From contig CM049313.1 of assembly GCA_026874595.1 (NCBI GenBank), positions 20,349,508-20,413,507 of the forward strand: DNA of 64,000 nucleotides, written 5' to 3'. Below are positions 33,050-45,546 of the stretch, one piece after another. Both the position numbers and the translations under genes were made by a program. Each line of letters starts with the position of its first letter. The stretch's first letter is position 1. The notes under the pieces are model-generated. The model made no database searches, had not been told where the DNA came from, and worked only from the letters and a program-made list of their open reading frames with translations. The stretch is from Sipunculus nudus. Taxonomy: Eukaryota; Annelida; Sipuncula; Golfingiida; Sipunculidae.

Positions 33050-34102
33050 ATGACAGTTCTCAGCCACTACATGAAGAGGATCATCATCGCTTTGATTCTA
33101 ACTATCGGAATTATTTACATAGCGTATTCTTACCTGAACAAGAAAAAGGAATATACGCCCTTCAGATATACCAATAATGACGAAACGACAAAATGGCCAA
33201 TTTTAAATGAACAGGCCTCCAAAAATAGCAACGAAGTTTCAGTGGAACAAGGTAGAACCAAAGTATTTCACGACGACACTGGAAGGCTTGTAGACTTGAT
33301 TGATAACTGGAAAATGAACAAATCAAAATCAATCATTTATTTGCTTACCCGTCCTGCGCGGTTCCCGAAGCTTCGCATGATACTATCTGATTTAGATATG
33401 TGCTTCCTTGATCGGTTTAATTATCCAGTCGTGATATTTTATTCAGATTATAATTTTACTAATCACATCCCATCTTTAAGAAGTTTATCTAAAGCAAATT
33501 TGTTTTTCATACCAACTGAATTTCGCCTACCGCAATTTTTGGCCCCAAGTGAAGAGTGGCCAGAACCGATGTGCCAAGCACGGGTTGGGTACAACCACAT
33601 GTGTCGCTTTCATGCAAAAACTTTGTTTGAGTTTCCATGGATTGAACAACTTGATTACTACTGGCGTCTTGACGACGATTCTCGTATACTGGCACCAATA
33701 AAATACGACGTATTTACCTACATGAGGAACCATGGATTTCTCTATGGGTACCACAAGATAACTGCTGAAATTCCTACCTGTACTTTTGGATTAGACGAAA
33801 CGATTGAGAAACATATGCAGCTTCGGCTAAACTCTGATTTTTATGACAAAAGACATTGGCTGAAAATGTATTACAATAACTTCGAAATCAGCAAAGTAAG
33901 TGTCTGGACATCGCAACAATACAAGGATTATATAGAAGCTATAGACAAGGCCGGGGGAATCTTCTATTACAGATGGGGCGACGCACCCATGAAGACCGTG
34001 GCGGTGAGGCTGTTTGTACCTGCCAATAAAATCCATCATTTTGAAGATATTGCTTATGACCACCTATTATGGAATCAGTACAAGAAAAAGTATGGAATTT
34101 AA
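33050..34102 (+). CDS. GT15 copy 2, Kre2/Mnt1-type glycosyltransferase, intact
   Basis: A 350-residue single-exon reading frame. Residues 1-10 are cytosolic, 11-29 form a hydrophobic signal anchor followed by KKK, giving a type II Golgi topology. A short stem precedes the catalytic domain (about 90-340). GT15 family blocks, in order: RVGYNHMCRF (178-187), YYWRLDDDS (203-211), NFEI (277-280), GGIFYYRWGDAP (302-313), HHFEDIAYDH (329-338). By family knowledge, NFEI carries the conserved acidic active-site residue, and the D-rich motif and final His bind the metal. Fungal members transfer alpha-1,2-mannose from GDP-mannose to N- and O-glycans; the substrate here is inferred only. One sequon, NFT (135). 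A second in-frame ATG at codon 8 is an alternative start and is the only one usable in copy 1. Fungal homologues are longer (about 400-440). Confidence 0.9.
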   Translation: MTVLSHYMKRIIIALILTIGIIYIAYSYLNKKKEYTPFRYTNNDETTKWPILNEQASKNSNEVSVEQGRTKVFHDDTGRLVDLIDNWKMNKSKSIIYLLTRPARFPKLRMILSDLDMCFLDRFNYPVVIFYSDYNFTNHIPSLRSLSKANLFFIPTEFRLPQFLAPSEEWPEPMCQARVGYNHMCRFHAKTLFEFPWIEQLDYYWRLDDDSRILAPIKYDVFTYMRNHGFLYGYHKITAEIPTCTFGLDETIEKHMQLRLNSDFYDKRHWLKMYYNNFEISKVSVWTSQQYKDYIEAIDKAGGIFYYRWGDAPMKTVAVRLFVPANKIHHFEDIAYDHLLWNQYKKKYGI

Positions 34103-35011
34103 TCAATACTAACCATCTGACGGGGTTGTCTTATATACGGTTTGAGTTTTTCATATTTCACATCAACGTGACTCGTTGCCAGATCAGAAGTGTCCAACAC
34201 TTGGATAGCGCAAAATTATACCAACAGTTCATGCCAAGAAATCATTTAAAGGTTCCACATGGTTCGAGCTGCTTGAACATTACCACGGTCTACAAGGACA
34301 ATACTTTTATACTTGCAACGATTGTTTGATCTGTTTCAAATTATTATGAATATATTGCTACACTCACGCATCATTACTGTAGGTACATGGTTGCATTAGA
34401 TATACATTGGGCTATAGGGCATGTACGGATCAAAACCTTTAGGGAGAAAATTTATTGAATAGATTACTGAGATTTTTAATTATGGAAAGGGATTTTGCTC
34501 TATCAGCTTATATTTTCATATCGGCTTCAGTTCTTCATGGATTATTACATAAGGGATATAATACCTATTCAATAATCCTTCTAAGTTTCAGAGATTTTAC
34601 GATATTTCTATCATACTCACTCAAAGAGTTGAATGGAAATATATCATAAAGGAAAAAAAAAATTTAGGTTTGTTTCTCAGGCACTTTTTATCAGAAATAT
34701 AAGTCGGCGGACGTATTTTTTTTTTTATAATTTTTTGTATGTTTCGATAAAAATGTCAAACGATAAGGGAAAAGCATAAAAATTACAGATTCATTTTGCT
34801 AAAAAAAAAAAAGTAAAAGCACTTCATAAGAAACGAAATTTTATCAAAATTGTATAATTTAATCTTCTGGAAAGAAATTTCCGAGCGGCTTGGGCTCAAA
34901 ATTTGTAAATTTCTATTGAAAATCAAAATAAAAAAATTGATGCGGGGGGGGGTTAAAATTGACGCGGGCAGTGCCTGACAACCATACCTTTTATTTTTTT
35001 TGCCTAATCAA

Positions 35012-35323
35012 TCATTCATGATTTAATAACAAATATTTCAAGTCCGAGTTTGGAAAGTTTGAAGCCGAAGTCTCAAACGAGTCATCGCCGTTTTTCTTTA
35101 ACATATATGAGCATATATATGCGGCATTTGCAACGTATTTATTTTCCTCAAAACCATTCATGTAATTCACGAGTGTTTCGGCGAATGTGGCCTTTAAGTT
35201 CAAATCATTTAGACGAAAACAATTGTTGCATTGCCATTTTTTAAACGCATCTATAGATAATTTATAGATAATTATTTCATAATAAAAAAGACACAGAGAT
35301 AATAATGAAAGTAAATTACGCAT
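35012..35323 (-). CDS. Conserved antisense ORF downstream of GT15 (hypothetical)
   Basis: Opposite strand, about 0.9 kb after the GT15 stop. A 103-codon frame whose last about 75 residues (from CNNCFRLND to the end LLLNHE) are open without indels in U1 (21510-21701), U2 (27000-27191), U3, U4 (42988-43311) and U5 (50651-50962). The upstream part has stops in U1 and U2, and U6 is broken. An AG at the atctatAG position could be a splice acceptor making this a terminal exon. No family recognised. It may simply be young duplicated non-coding DNA. Confidence 0.25.
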   Translation of the reverse strand: MRNLLSLLSLCLFYYEIIIYKLSIDAFKKWQCNNCFRLNDLNLKATFAETLVNYMNGFEENKYVANAAYICSYMLKKNGDDSFETSASNFPNSDLKYLLLNHE

Positions 35324-35616
35324 GGATGTTCCAAAATGTTTTGTGCTAGCTACAGGACAAGGGTGGATAAAGGACCTTAGAAAGAAAAGTGGAGGGTGGG
35401 GGAGGGGGATACAACACCATGATAAAAACGTGATTACATGTTACGATAGACGTAACTCAGTGCCAGCTATGAAATTCAACACAGTTTAGGGCCTAAAAAT
35501 ATTAAGACTGCTTAAATGGGAATATTGGTAGCCGGCTGGAGGCCCGCAATAGGCGATGACTGAATGAACCATGTTGGTATTGGAAATAAAATATGGGAAA
35601 GACAGCCACTTACTGC

Positions 35617-35624
35617 TGACGTCA
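35617..35624. promoter_or_regulatory. TGACGTCA octamer (CRE-like), U3 3' region
   Basis: Perfect palindromic CREB/ATF consensus. Counterparts: 27606, 43587, 51256 and 60051. Three other positions in the unit also carry the octamer. Upstream of the gene: 26078, 32405 and 56795. In M: 22781, 28768, 37160, 44773 and 52800. Near the M end: 24312, 30675, 38791, 46477 and 54462. Function is unproven. Confidence 0.35.
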
Positions 35625-36122
35625 CTTTAAAAGTCTTTAGTTCAGCGACGTGGTGATGTGTGGCGCTGACCGTCTCAAACCGGTAGAGTTTAACAGTCGA
35701 TGAAATTTGTTATAAAATTTGCCGCGAGGTGGTCGTACCTGTTCTAAGCTTTGCGACAAAGCTAAGATGTTGAATGGCTCTGATAGTGGGAGGAATTATG
35801 TTTTAACCATTGCATCGACTTGGCAATCTAATTTGCATGAAGAAGAATAGAAACATAATCGACGCAAGACGCAAGTCGGCGCCCCTAGGCTAGAAGTGAG
35901 TACACGAGATATACTGAGCTGGTTAGTCTAACTTGAGTCGTGAATCAAGCTGTACCGAAGAGTGCATCGCAGTGGTCCTCAATTATGTTGCAATGATATC
36001 TGGTTAACAGCCCATGGTCTTAACAGAATCCCACGAATGATGACTTAACACAAAAGAATACATATGAACTCACAGCTCAAACTGAAACTCTGTATCTTTG
36101 GTAACGATTCCATTCCTGCATC

Positions 36123-36433
36123 AATGTAATACTTAATAATGCTCATGGATACGTACAATGATAGCGTTCTCTTTGTTTAGCATCAATTGACCATAGGTTA
36201 CCAGGGCTACTTAGTGCGCTTTGATCTACACTGATTTATGTTTTTGCAAATCTTAGGGCAAGGAACTGTCCTAATAATTCATAGATAAGGGGGAAAAGTT
36301 TTACTTTAAAATAAAAAAATGAAAATATATTTATTGACAAACAATTTGAAATGCTATAAAAGGATTTGTCATTGATAACATATCATTTTCATTTGGAAAC
36401 TAATGATGACACACACATGTAGAAATCTGTATG
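36123..36433 (+). repeat. 311-bp duplicated insert in U3
   Basis: A copy of sequence found about 1.4 kb downstream in element M (about 37535-37850) placed inside R copy 2. It is bounded by direct repeats gattycattcctgcatc (36107-36122 and about 36434-36450). The same insert is in U5 only. Confidence 0.65.
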
Positions 36434-36862
36434 GATTTCATTCCTGCATCGCGCATAAGGTGGCTGCCTTCCAATAATCCGTGCGAGCCATATTTGTAAT
36501 AATGCGTTAAGAAATTAAAAAAATAAAATCCAGAGGGATTCATCACCATGCTGACCTAATGTTTTTTAAGATATGCTCAGAATTTTTCTTGTTCATGGTA
36601 GGTGTTGAAAATATACTAAAAAGCTAACAATTGGTCTAGTTTCTGTCAGGTGACAGTGTAGTTTAAGGTCATGAGTTCTCGTCAAAAATGACGACAGTCT
36701 GACAGCCAGTACGCTGGTTGTAGACTCCCTTTGTCTGAGGGCCGCAAAGGCGCTACCTCTCATGCAGTCCCTTTAAATCCGCCCCTTTTATAGAAAACAA
36801 GTAGATTGTTGACTAATTTTTATATTAAATGAACATGCACCTACGAGGTGTCGGGGTGCTGG

Positions 36863-39027
36863 TACGCTCCATAAGCAGCGGCCACGCTCCGCTTAACTAT
36901 TCGCTACACTGACCGCTGCAATAAACCGCGGTCGCCGGTCCGGTTTGGCCACCAGACGGAGCTGTCTCTGTGGAATTCCCCCCTGAGTTATATTTAACCA
37001 AACACCTAGCAGGTATTACCATCACAAACAGATGTTCACAAACCGGTCACTTTACACTGCTGCTGAAAGCGCTTGGCTGCACAGACTTTTTTCATCCCAT
37101 GGGAATACACACGATGCAATCGTCAGCTTTCAACACAGTCTGTATAGAGGGTTCCCACATGACGTCACAGGCCAGCTGGTCACAGGCCAGAGCCCTGCTG
37201 GAGGGCAGCTATCAGTTTCTGGAGGCGCCGTGGAGGCCAGGCATGTGTGCTTTCTATAGTGTATAGGCTATAAGTGTGCAAAGCAATCTGTGCATACAAT
37301 TGTGTTTAATTGTTAATCTATTACACACTATTGTTCCTTTTTTCCTGTGTGTATGGATGCAGCTGAAAGTCAGGCAAGAATAAGATATCCTCATACATGC
37401 TGTCTGCAGTTATTAACCATCAAGGTGAACAAACAAAGAAAGGAGCTGACCACAAAACAGCACGATGAGTGCTTACCCTTGCAGATTAAGTTTTTTTTTC
37501 ATTTGAACAGTGTAATTTGAGATTGCAGCAAATCACTTTAATACTTAATAATGCTCATGCATACGTACAATGATGTCGTTCTATTTGTTTGGCATCAGTT
37601 GACCATAGTTTACCAGGGCTACTTAGTGCGCTTTGATCTACACTGGTTTATGTTTTTTGCAAATCTTAGGGCAAGGCACTGTCCTCTAATAATTCATAGA
37701 TAAGGGGGAAAAGTTTTACTTTAAAATAAAAAAAATGAAAATATATTTATTGACAAAACAATTTGAAATGCTATAAAAGGATTTGTCATTGATAACATAT
37801 CATTGTCATTCGGAAACAAATGATGACACACACATGTAGAAATCTGTATGGACATATTTAAAACACTAAACAATACTTAATACAAAAAATAAATTTGACT
37901 ACAGGAATTATACACACACACAAACACACAAACATAAACGAATCTGCTTAATTGCAATAAACTTTTAACAAGCAAATTAATTGCAATAAACTGAAGTTGT
38001 GTTAAGGCAAAATTCCCCTTTTAACATGTGTAAAGGGAAGCCAAATGGTTGATTGTACCCCGAATAATTTGACTTGTATATATTTATTGTTACTCAAATT
38101 TTTTATGGTAGATAAGAGGACAAAGAATAAAGAAAGATACTTTATATGTACATATTAACTACATCTGAAGCATCTAGAGAAATATGAAAAATTAACATTA
38201 AATACATCTATTAAGGAAAACCATATTTTACAGAGTCAAAAGTACTCCAAATAATCAAAAGAATATAATCTGTAGGCAAATTTGATAGAATACCTTACTG
38301 TCAATACAAAAGTTGGAATCAAAGCCAAATGGTATAAGCCTATGCACTCTCCGTCATTAGGTGCTAAAGAGTATCATTGTATGTATAATTTAAACACTCT
38401 ACACGATTAAGGATTCACTAAAATCAAAGCCTATAGAAATATAGACAATACAGTGAATATGATCATTTTCTACCCCTGCCGTTTTATATGGGTCCTGCTC
38501 ATCAGTTGTGAATGTCGACAGCTCTGAATAACAGACTGAATTGATCAAGAATCTGTCAATTTGGCACTCTGCAAAGAATGATGTTATAAGTGATCTTTAT
38601 CTTCTCAAAATAGTTCTCATTTGCTTCTCCTCCAAGATTTTGACAATAGATAACAGGTTGTATGGAGCAGGAACAGGGCTGTCCTTGTTTACCATATGCA
38701 GGTTAAGGTCTCAGTGACCAGCCCTCCATCCCTGCTTTCCCTCCACTATGGCTCAGCGTGGTTATTGCTAGGGTGATAAGGGACTTCCTGTGACGTCAAT
38801 GGGAACCGTCTTTACTGAGGTCAGTTATCCCCCACTGTCTACATATTTCCTGTATTGCCTGCCCCACAAGCTTGCCCCGCATAGCTATGTTTGTTTACAC
38901 GCGCGCTAAGCCATTCAGATTTTACTTTATCCAGCGTAAACTGACTGGGGGTTGCAAAACCTTAAGAATCCTGCGTGTGAGTGGAAGGTCACTAGGTTGG
39001 GAGGTCACGCGCTGTGTTCAGAGCGTA
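36863..39027. mobile_element. Element M in U3 (best-preserved ends)
   Basis: A perfect 9-bp direct repeat gggtgctgg (36854-36862, 39028-39036) bounds a 2165-bp segment. It has inverted ends TACGCTC/GAGCGTA extending imperfectly for about 20 bp (about 13 matches). A 9-bp duplication with TIRs is the signature of Mutator-like elements (established knowledge). No transposase, so it would be non-autonomous. It carries two TGACGTCA octamers. Confidence 0.7.
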
Positions 39028-39378
39028 GGGTGCTGGTTTCTCCTCTTAAATTCCATCTGGATCTTTTTTAATAGGCCCCTTCTCCAACTGGAATGGGCCT
39101 GCAGAACCCTTTTGCCTTGGCGACAATTCTCAAACAATGAGACGAAATATATAGGAAAGAGGAGATACCGGATGGAAACTTGAAAAATTTTGATCTGTGT
39201 AGTTGGGTGGTATGACACCAGGTTGGATTCGCGCTATATTTATGTTTTCCGTCATTGAATTCGCCCGGTGCAGATTTTTCCACTTGTGTAAATAAGGGAG
39301 CAAACGTTTTCATAACGATATATTAACAGAAATTTTAAATTATTAAATATTATTAAATATTTATAAGAAATGTTGTGT

Positions 39379-39440
<62 letters not shown>

Positions 39441-41044
39441 TTGCATGTTTATTTATCCTAGATAGCTTTCTCGTTCAAATGACAGTTGGCACCACCTACA
39501 ATCATGTTTACGTGGCAGACATCCCTTCTAATATGAATTATATCACACTCTATTTCTCCTTCCTACCCATCCATGCTCACTTCACCCATACCACTCTAAT
39601 TTCGGCGGATTCACTTAGTCGCTTGTCGAATACCAGTTTTCTAGTTATACTATTATAATGGGTAGAGTATGTGTTCAGTCCTGTATTCAGATTTTAAATT
39701 CAATCTTAAGGTGGGGCATAATCAATTGGCATATTGTTTGTATATAGTTAATGTTTTCCTAACTATATGTTAGATAGAACCATTAATCATATATCTCTTC
39801 TGTATTTTGAAAATATAAGCAATGTTATCTATATGTAGCGGATTAAAAAACAAGTGAAATATGCTCAATAATTGTATGCCATTTTAAGTGAGTGTGTTAA
39901 TGTATGCCTCCCGGAAACTGATTATATCTGTAGCACATGCTCAGAAATTTATGGCCTGTCTCACATGTCAGTGACAATGGAGCCATGCCAACCCTTGCGT
40001 ATGCCAAATCAAGCGAGAGACCATAAACACTTTGAATGCCTGTATAAAGAAGTGGGTTTATACTTTCTTAGAAAACAGGTAGGAGAAAACAACAATTGCA
40101 ACTTTTTCAGCATTAAATTTAAAAACTGCTGCGGTCGGTGTAATAACGACTGTTTGGGTAGCCGTGCGCACACGACTCGGTAAGCACTTATGTTGGGCTT
40201 GTAAGTCTATCTTGAGTCGTAATGAAAGCAATGCGGAGAAGTATAATGCAGTTGTCTCCAATCATGCTGCCTCCCACAATCTTAACCTTCGGCTACGAAT
40301 GGTGAATTAACACAAAACGAATACAAGTGAACTCACAACCCAGATTGAAGCTCTGTTTCTATAATAACGAGTCATTCCCTGTATCGGGTACAAGTTGCCT
40401 GACGGCAATAACCCGTGCAAGGCTTACTTGAATTCATACGGTGAGAAATTCAACAAATATGCAGAGGGATAAACACATATGCTGAGTCAAAACGGTATTT
40501 TTCTTGCTCTTGGTAGGTGTTGTTACAAAGCATACTTAAATAAGCCATCAGGTGTCTTAAAAACTATTTGTATCCTCATTGTGTTCCTCGTTGATGAATG
40601 TAAAGACATCTCACACCAAGTACGCTAGTCGTTGACTCTTTTTATGTCAGGAGGCCGCAAAGCATTTCTAATTCTGCTCCTGGTAGAAAATAAGTAAAGT
40701 GTTGACAATAATTTTTGCTTTTAAATGAGAATGCACCTAGAAGGTGTCCGCGTGCTGTTTTTTTTTAATTTATTCCGGATCTTTTTGAATAGGTCCCTTC
40801 TCACGCTTTAATGGGCCTGCATAACATTAACAACTCTATGTGTATTATCTCACGTTATTAGCTACTGTTTAGTGTGCAGAGGTCAAAAAGTCAGTTTTAT
40901 ATGTTTGTTTAAGCAAACATTGAACTTATGTTCCATTATTCTCTATGACCACAGAGAGAGGATTCTGTTAATATCAAAAGAATAGTTCTACTTGCTTAAT
41001 TACTGAGATCAATTATTTCCATTATAGGTACAATAATCCAAAAT

Positions 41045-42086
41045 ATGACAGTTCTCAGCCACTACATGAAGAGGATCATCATCACTTTGATTCTAACTAT
41101 CGGAATTATTTACATAGCGTATTCTTACCTGAACAAGAAAAAGGAATATACGCCCTTCAGATATACCAATAATGACGAAACGACAAAATGGCCAATATTA
41201 AATGAACAGGCCTCCAAAAATAGCAACGAAGTTACAGTGGAACAACGTAGAACCGAAGTATTTCACGACGACACTGAAAGGCTCGTAGACTTGATTGATA
41301 ACTGGAAAATGAACAAATCAAAATCAATCATTTATTTGCTTACCCGTCCTGCGCGGTTCCCGAAGCTTCGCATGATATTATCTGATTTAGATATGTGCTT
41401 CCTTGGTCGGTTCAATAATCCAGTCGTCATATTTTATTCAGATTATAATTTTACTAATCACATCCCATCTTTAAGAAGTTTATCTAAAGCAAATTTGTTT
41501 TTCATACCAACTGAATTTCGCCTACCGAAATTTTTGCCCCCAACCAGAACCGTTGTGCCAAGCACGGGTTGGGTACAACCACATGTGTCGCTTTCATGCA
41601 AAAACTTTGTTTGAGTTTCCATGGATTGAACAACTTGATTACTACTGGCGTCTTGACGACGATTCTCGTATACTGGCACCAATAAAATACGATGTATTTA
41701 CCTACATGAGGAACCATGGATTTCTCTATGGGTACCACAAGATAACTGCTGAAATTCCTACCTGTACTTTTGGATTAGACGAAACGATAGAGAAACATAT
41801 GCAGCTTCGGCTAAGCTCTGATTTTTATGACAAAAGACATTGGCTGAAAATGTATTACAATAACTTCGAAATCAGCAAAGTAAGTGTCTGGACATCGCAA
41901 CAATACAAGGATTATATAGAAGCTATAGACAAGGCCGGGGGAATCTTCTATTACAGATGGGGCGATGCACCCATGAAGACCGTGGCGGTGAGGCTGTTTG
42001 TACCTGCAAATAAAATCCATCATTTTGAAGATATTGCCTATGACCACCTATTATGGAATCAGTACAAGAAAAAGTATGGAATTTAA
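41045..42086 (+). pseudogene. GT15 copy 3, frameshifted by an 11-nt deletion
   Basis: Reads as a normal copy for about 166 codons to 41543. Then gtgaagagtgg, present in the other copies, is missing between ccccaa and ccagaacc. The original frame reaches a stop at 41612-41614, while the catalytic half continues in another frame from 41544 to the stop at 42086. It also has unusual GRFNNP where others have DRFNYP. All catalytic motifs lie after the lesion, so a functional product would need frameshifting. Treated as a pseudogene unless the deletion is an assembly error. Confidence 0.85.
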
Positions 42087-44471
42087 ACAAGACTAACCAT
42101 CTGACAGAGTTGTCTTATATACGGTATGAGTTTTATATATTTCACATCAACGTGACTCGTTGCCACATCCAAAGTGTTCAACATTTGGATAGCGCAAAAT
42201 TATACCAACAGTTCATGCCAAGAAATCATTTAAAGGTTCCACATGGTTCGAGCTGCTTGACCATTACCACCGTCTATAAGGACAATACTTTTATACTTGC
42301 AACGGTTGTTTGATCTGTTTCAAATTATTATGAATATATTGCTACACTCACGCATCATTACTGTAGGTACATGGTTGCATTAGATATACACTGGGCTATA
42401 GGGCATGTACAGATCAAAACCTTTAGGGAGAAAATTTATTGAATAGATTACTGAGATTTTTAATTATGGAAAGGGATTTTGCTCTATCAGCTTATATTTT
42501 CATATCGGCTTCAGCTCTTCATGGATTATTACATAAGGGATATAATCTCTATCAAATAATCTTTCTAAGTTTCAGAGATTTTACGATATTTCTATCATAC
42601 TCACTCAAAGAGTTGAACGGAAATATATCATAAAGGCAAAAAAAAATTTAGGTTTGTTTCTCAGGCACTTTTTATCAGAAATATAAGTCGGCGGGCGTCG
42701 TTTTTTTTTTTTTTTTTTTTTGTATGTTTCGATTAAAATGTCAAACGATAAGGGAAAAGCATAAAAATTACAGATTCATTTTGCTAAAAAAAGTAAAAGC
42801 ACTACAAAGAAATGAAATTTTATCAAAATTGTATAATTTAATCTTCTGGAAAGAAATTTCCGAGCGGCTAGGGCTCAAAATTTGTAAATTTCTATTGAAA
42901 ATCAAAATAAAAAAATTGATGCGGGGGGTTTTAAATTGACGCGGGCAGTGCCTGACAACCATACCTTTTATTTTTTTGCCTAATCAATCATTCATGATTG
43001 AATAACAAATATTTTAAGTCCGAGTTTGGAAAGTTTGAAGCCGAAGTCTCAAACGAGTCATCGCCGTTTTTCTTTAACATATATGAGCATATATTTGCGG
43101 CATTTGCAACGTATTTATTTTCCTCAAAACCATTCATGTAATTCACCAGTGTTTCGGCGAATGTGACCTTTAAGTTCAAATCATTTAGACGAAAACAATT
43201 GTTGCAATGCCATTTTTTAAACGCATCTATAGATAATTTATAGATAATTATTTCATTATAAAAAAAGACACAGAGATAATAATGAAAGTAAATTACGCAT
43301 GGATGTTCCAAAATGTTTTATCCTAGCTACAGGACAAGGGTGGATAAAGGACCTTAGAACGAAAGGTGGAGGGTGGGGGGGGGACACCATGATAAAAAAG
43401 TGATTCCATGTTACGATATACGTAACTCAGTGCCAGATATGAAATTAAACACAGTTTAGGGCCTAAAACTATTAAGACTGCTTAAATGGGATTATTGGTA
43501 GCCAGCTGGAGGCCCGCAATAAGCGATGACTGAATAAACCATTTTAGTATTGGAAATAAAATATGGGAAAGACAGCCACTTACTGCTGACGTCACTTTAA
43601 AAGACTTTAGTTGACCGTCTCATAACCGGTGGAGTTTAACAGTCGATGAAATTTTATATAATAAAAATTTGCCGCGAGGTGGTCGTACCTGTTCTAAGCT
43701 TTGCGACAAAGCTAAGATGTTGGAAGGCTCTGATAGTGGGAGGAATTATGTTTTAACCATTGCGTCGACTGGGCAGTCTAATTTGCATGAAGAAGAATAG
43801 AAACATAATCGACGCAAGACGCAAGTCGCCGCCCCTAGGCTAGAAGTGAGTACACGACCTATACTGAGCTGGTTAGTCTAACTTGAGTCGTGAATCAAGC
43901 TGTACCGAAGAATGCATCGCAGTGGTTCTCAATTATGTTGCATTGATATCTGGTTAACAGCCCATGGTCTTAACAGAAGCCCACGATTGATGACTTAACA
44001 CGAAAGAATACATATGAACTCACAGCTCAAACTGAAACTCTGTATCTTTGGTAACGATTCCATTCCTGTACCGCGCATAAGGTGGCTGCCTTCCAATAAG
44101 CCATATTTGTAATAATGCGTTAAGAAATTAAAAAAATAAAATCCAGAGGGATTCACCACCATGCTGACCTAATTTTTTTAGGATATGCTCAGAATTTTTC
44201 TTGCTCATGGTAGGCGTTGAAAATATATTAAAAAGTTAACAATTGGTCTAGTTTCTGTCAGGTGACAGCGTAGTTGTAGGTCATGAGTTCCCGTCAAAAA
44301 TGACGACAGTCTGACAGCCAGTACGCTGGTTGTAGACTCCCTTTGTCTGAGGGCCGCAATGGCGCTACCTCTCATGCAGTCCCTATAAATCCGCCCCTTT
44401 ATAGAAAACATGATTGTTGACTAATTTTTTATATTAAATGAACATTTACCTACGAGGTGTCGGGGTGCTGG

Positions 44472-45515
44472 TAGGCTCCATAAGCAGCGGCTTAGCCCCG
44501 CTCAACTATTCGCTACACTAACCGCTGCAATAAACCGCGGTTGCCGGTCCGGTTTGGCCACCAGACGGTGCTGTCTCTGTGCAATTCCCCCCTGCGTTAT
44601 ATTTAACCAAACACATTGCAGGTATTACCAGCACAAACAGATGTTCTTCGAGGTACCGGTCCCTTTACACTGCTGGGGAAAGCGCTTGGCTACACAGACT
44701 TTTTTCATCCCATGGGAATACACACGATGCAATCGTCAGCTTTCAACACAGTCTCTATAGAGGGTTCCCACATGACGTCACAGGCCAGCTGGTCACAGGC
44801 CAGAGCCCTGCTGGAGGGCAGCTATCAGTTTCTGGAGGCGCCGTGGAGGCCACGCATGTGTGCTTTCTATAGTGTATAGCCTATAAGTGTGCAAAGCAAT
44901 CTGTGCCTACAATTGTGTTTAATTGTTAACTTATTACACACCATTGTTCCTTTTTTTTTCCTGTGTGTATGGATGCAGCTGAAAGTCAGGCAAGAACAAG
45001 AAATCCTTATACATGCTGTCTGCAGTTATAAACCATCAAGGTGAACAAACAAAGAAAGGAGCTGACCACAAAACAGCATGATGAGTGCATACTCTTGCAG
45101 ATTAAGTTTTTTTTCATTTGAACAGTGTAATTTGAGATTGCAGCAAATCACTGTAATACTTAATAATGCTCATGCATACGTACAATGATATCGTTCCATT
45201 TGTTTGGCATCAATTGACCATAGTTTACCAGGGCTACTTAGTGCGCCTTGATCTTCACTGGCTTATGTTTTTGCAAATCTTAGGGCAAGGTACTGTCCTC
45301 TGATAATTCATAGATAAGGGGGAAAGGTTTTACTTTAAAATAAGAAATTGAAAATATATTTATTTACAAAACAATTTAAAATGCTATAAAAGGATTTGTC
45401 ATTGATAACATATCACTTTCATTTGGAAAAAAATGATGACACACACATGTAGAAATCTGTATGGACATATTTTAAACACTAAACTATACTTAATACAAAA
45501 AATAAAATTGATTTA

Positions 45516-45546
<31 letters not shown>

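Larger units (their letters stand above)
31491..39377 (+). repeat. Array unit U3 (intact GT15 copy 2)
   Basis: Full-length unit starting with a 48-nt TA tract. It shares with U5 a diagnostic 311-bp insertion (36123-36433) and nearly identical GT15 proteins. Only the left arm of the palindromic AT element remains (37871-37905). Confidence 0.8.

Noticed and set aside
33507-34063. Antisense ORFs of 63-78 codons opposite each GT15 gene
   Set aside because: Shadows of a conserved sense frame; conserved only because the sense strand is.
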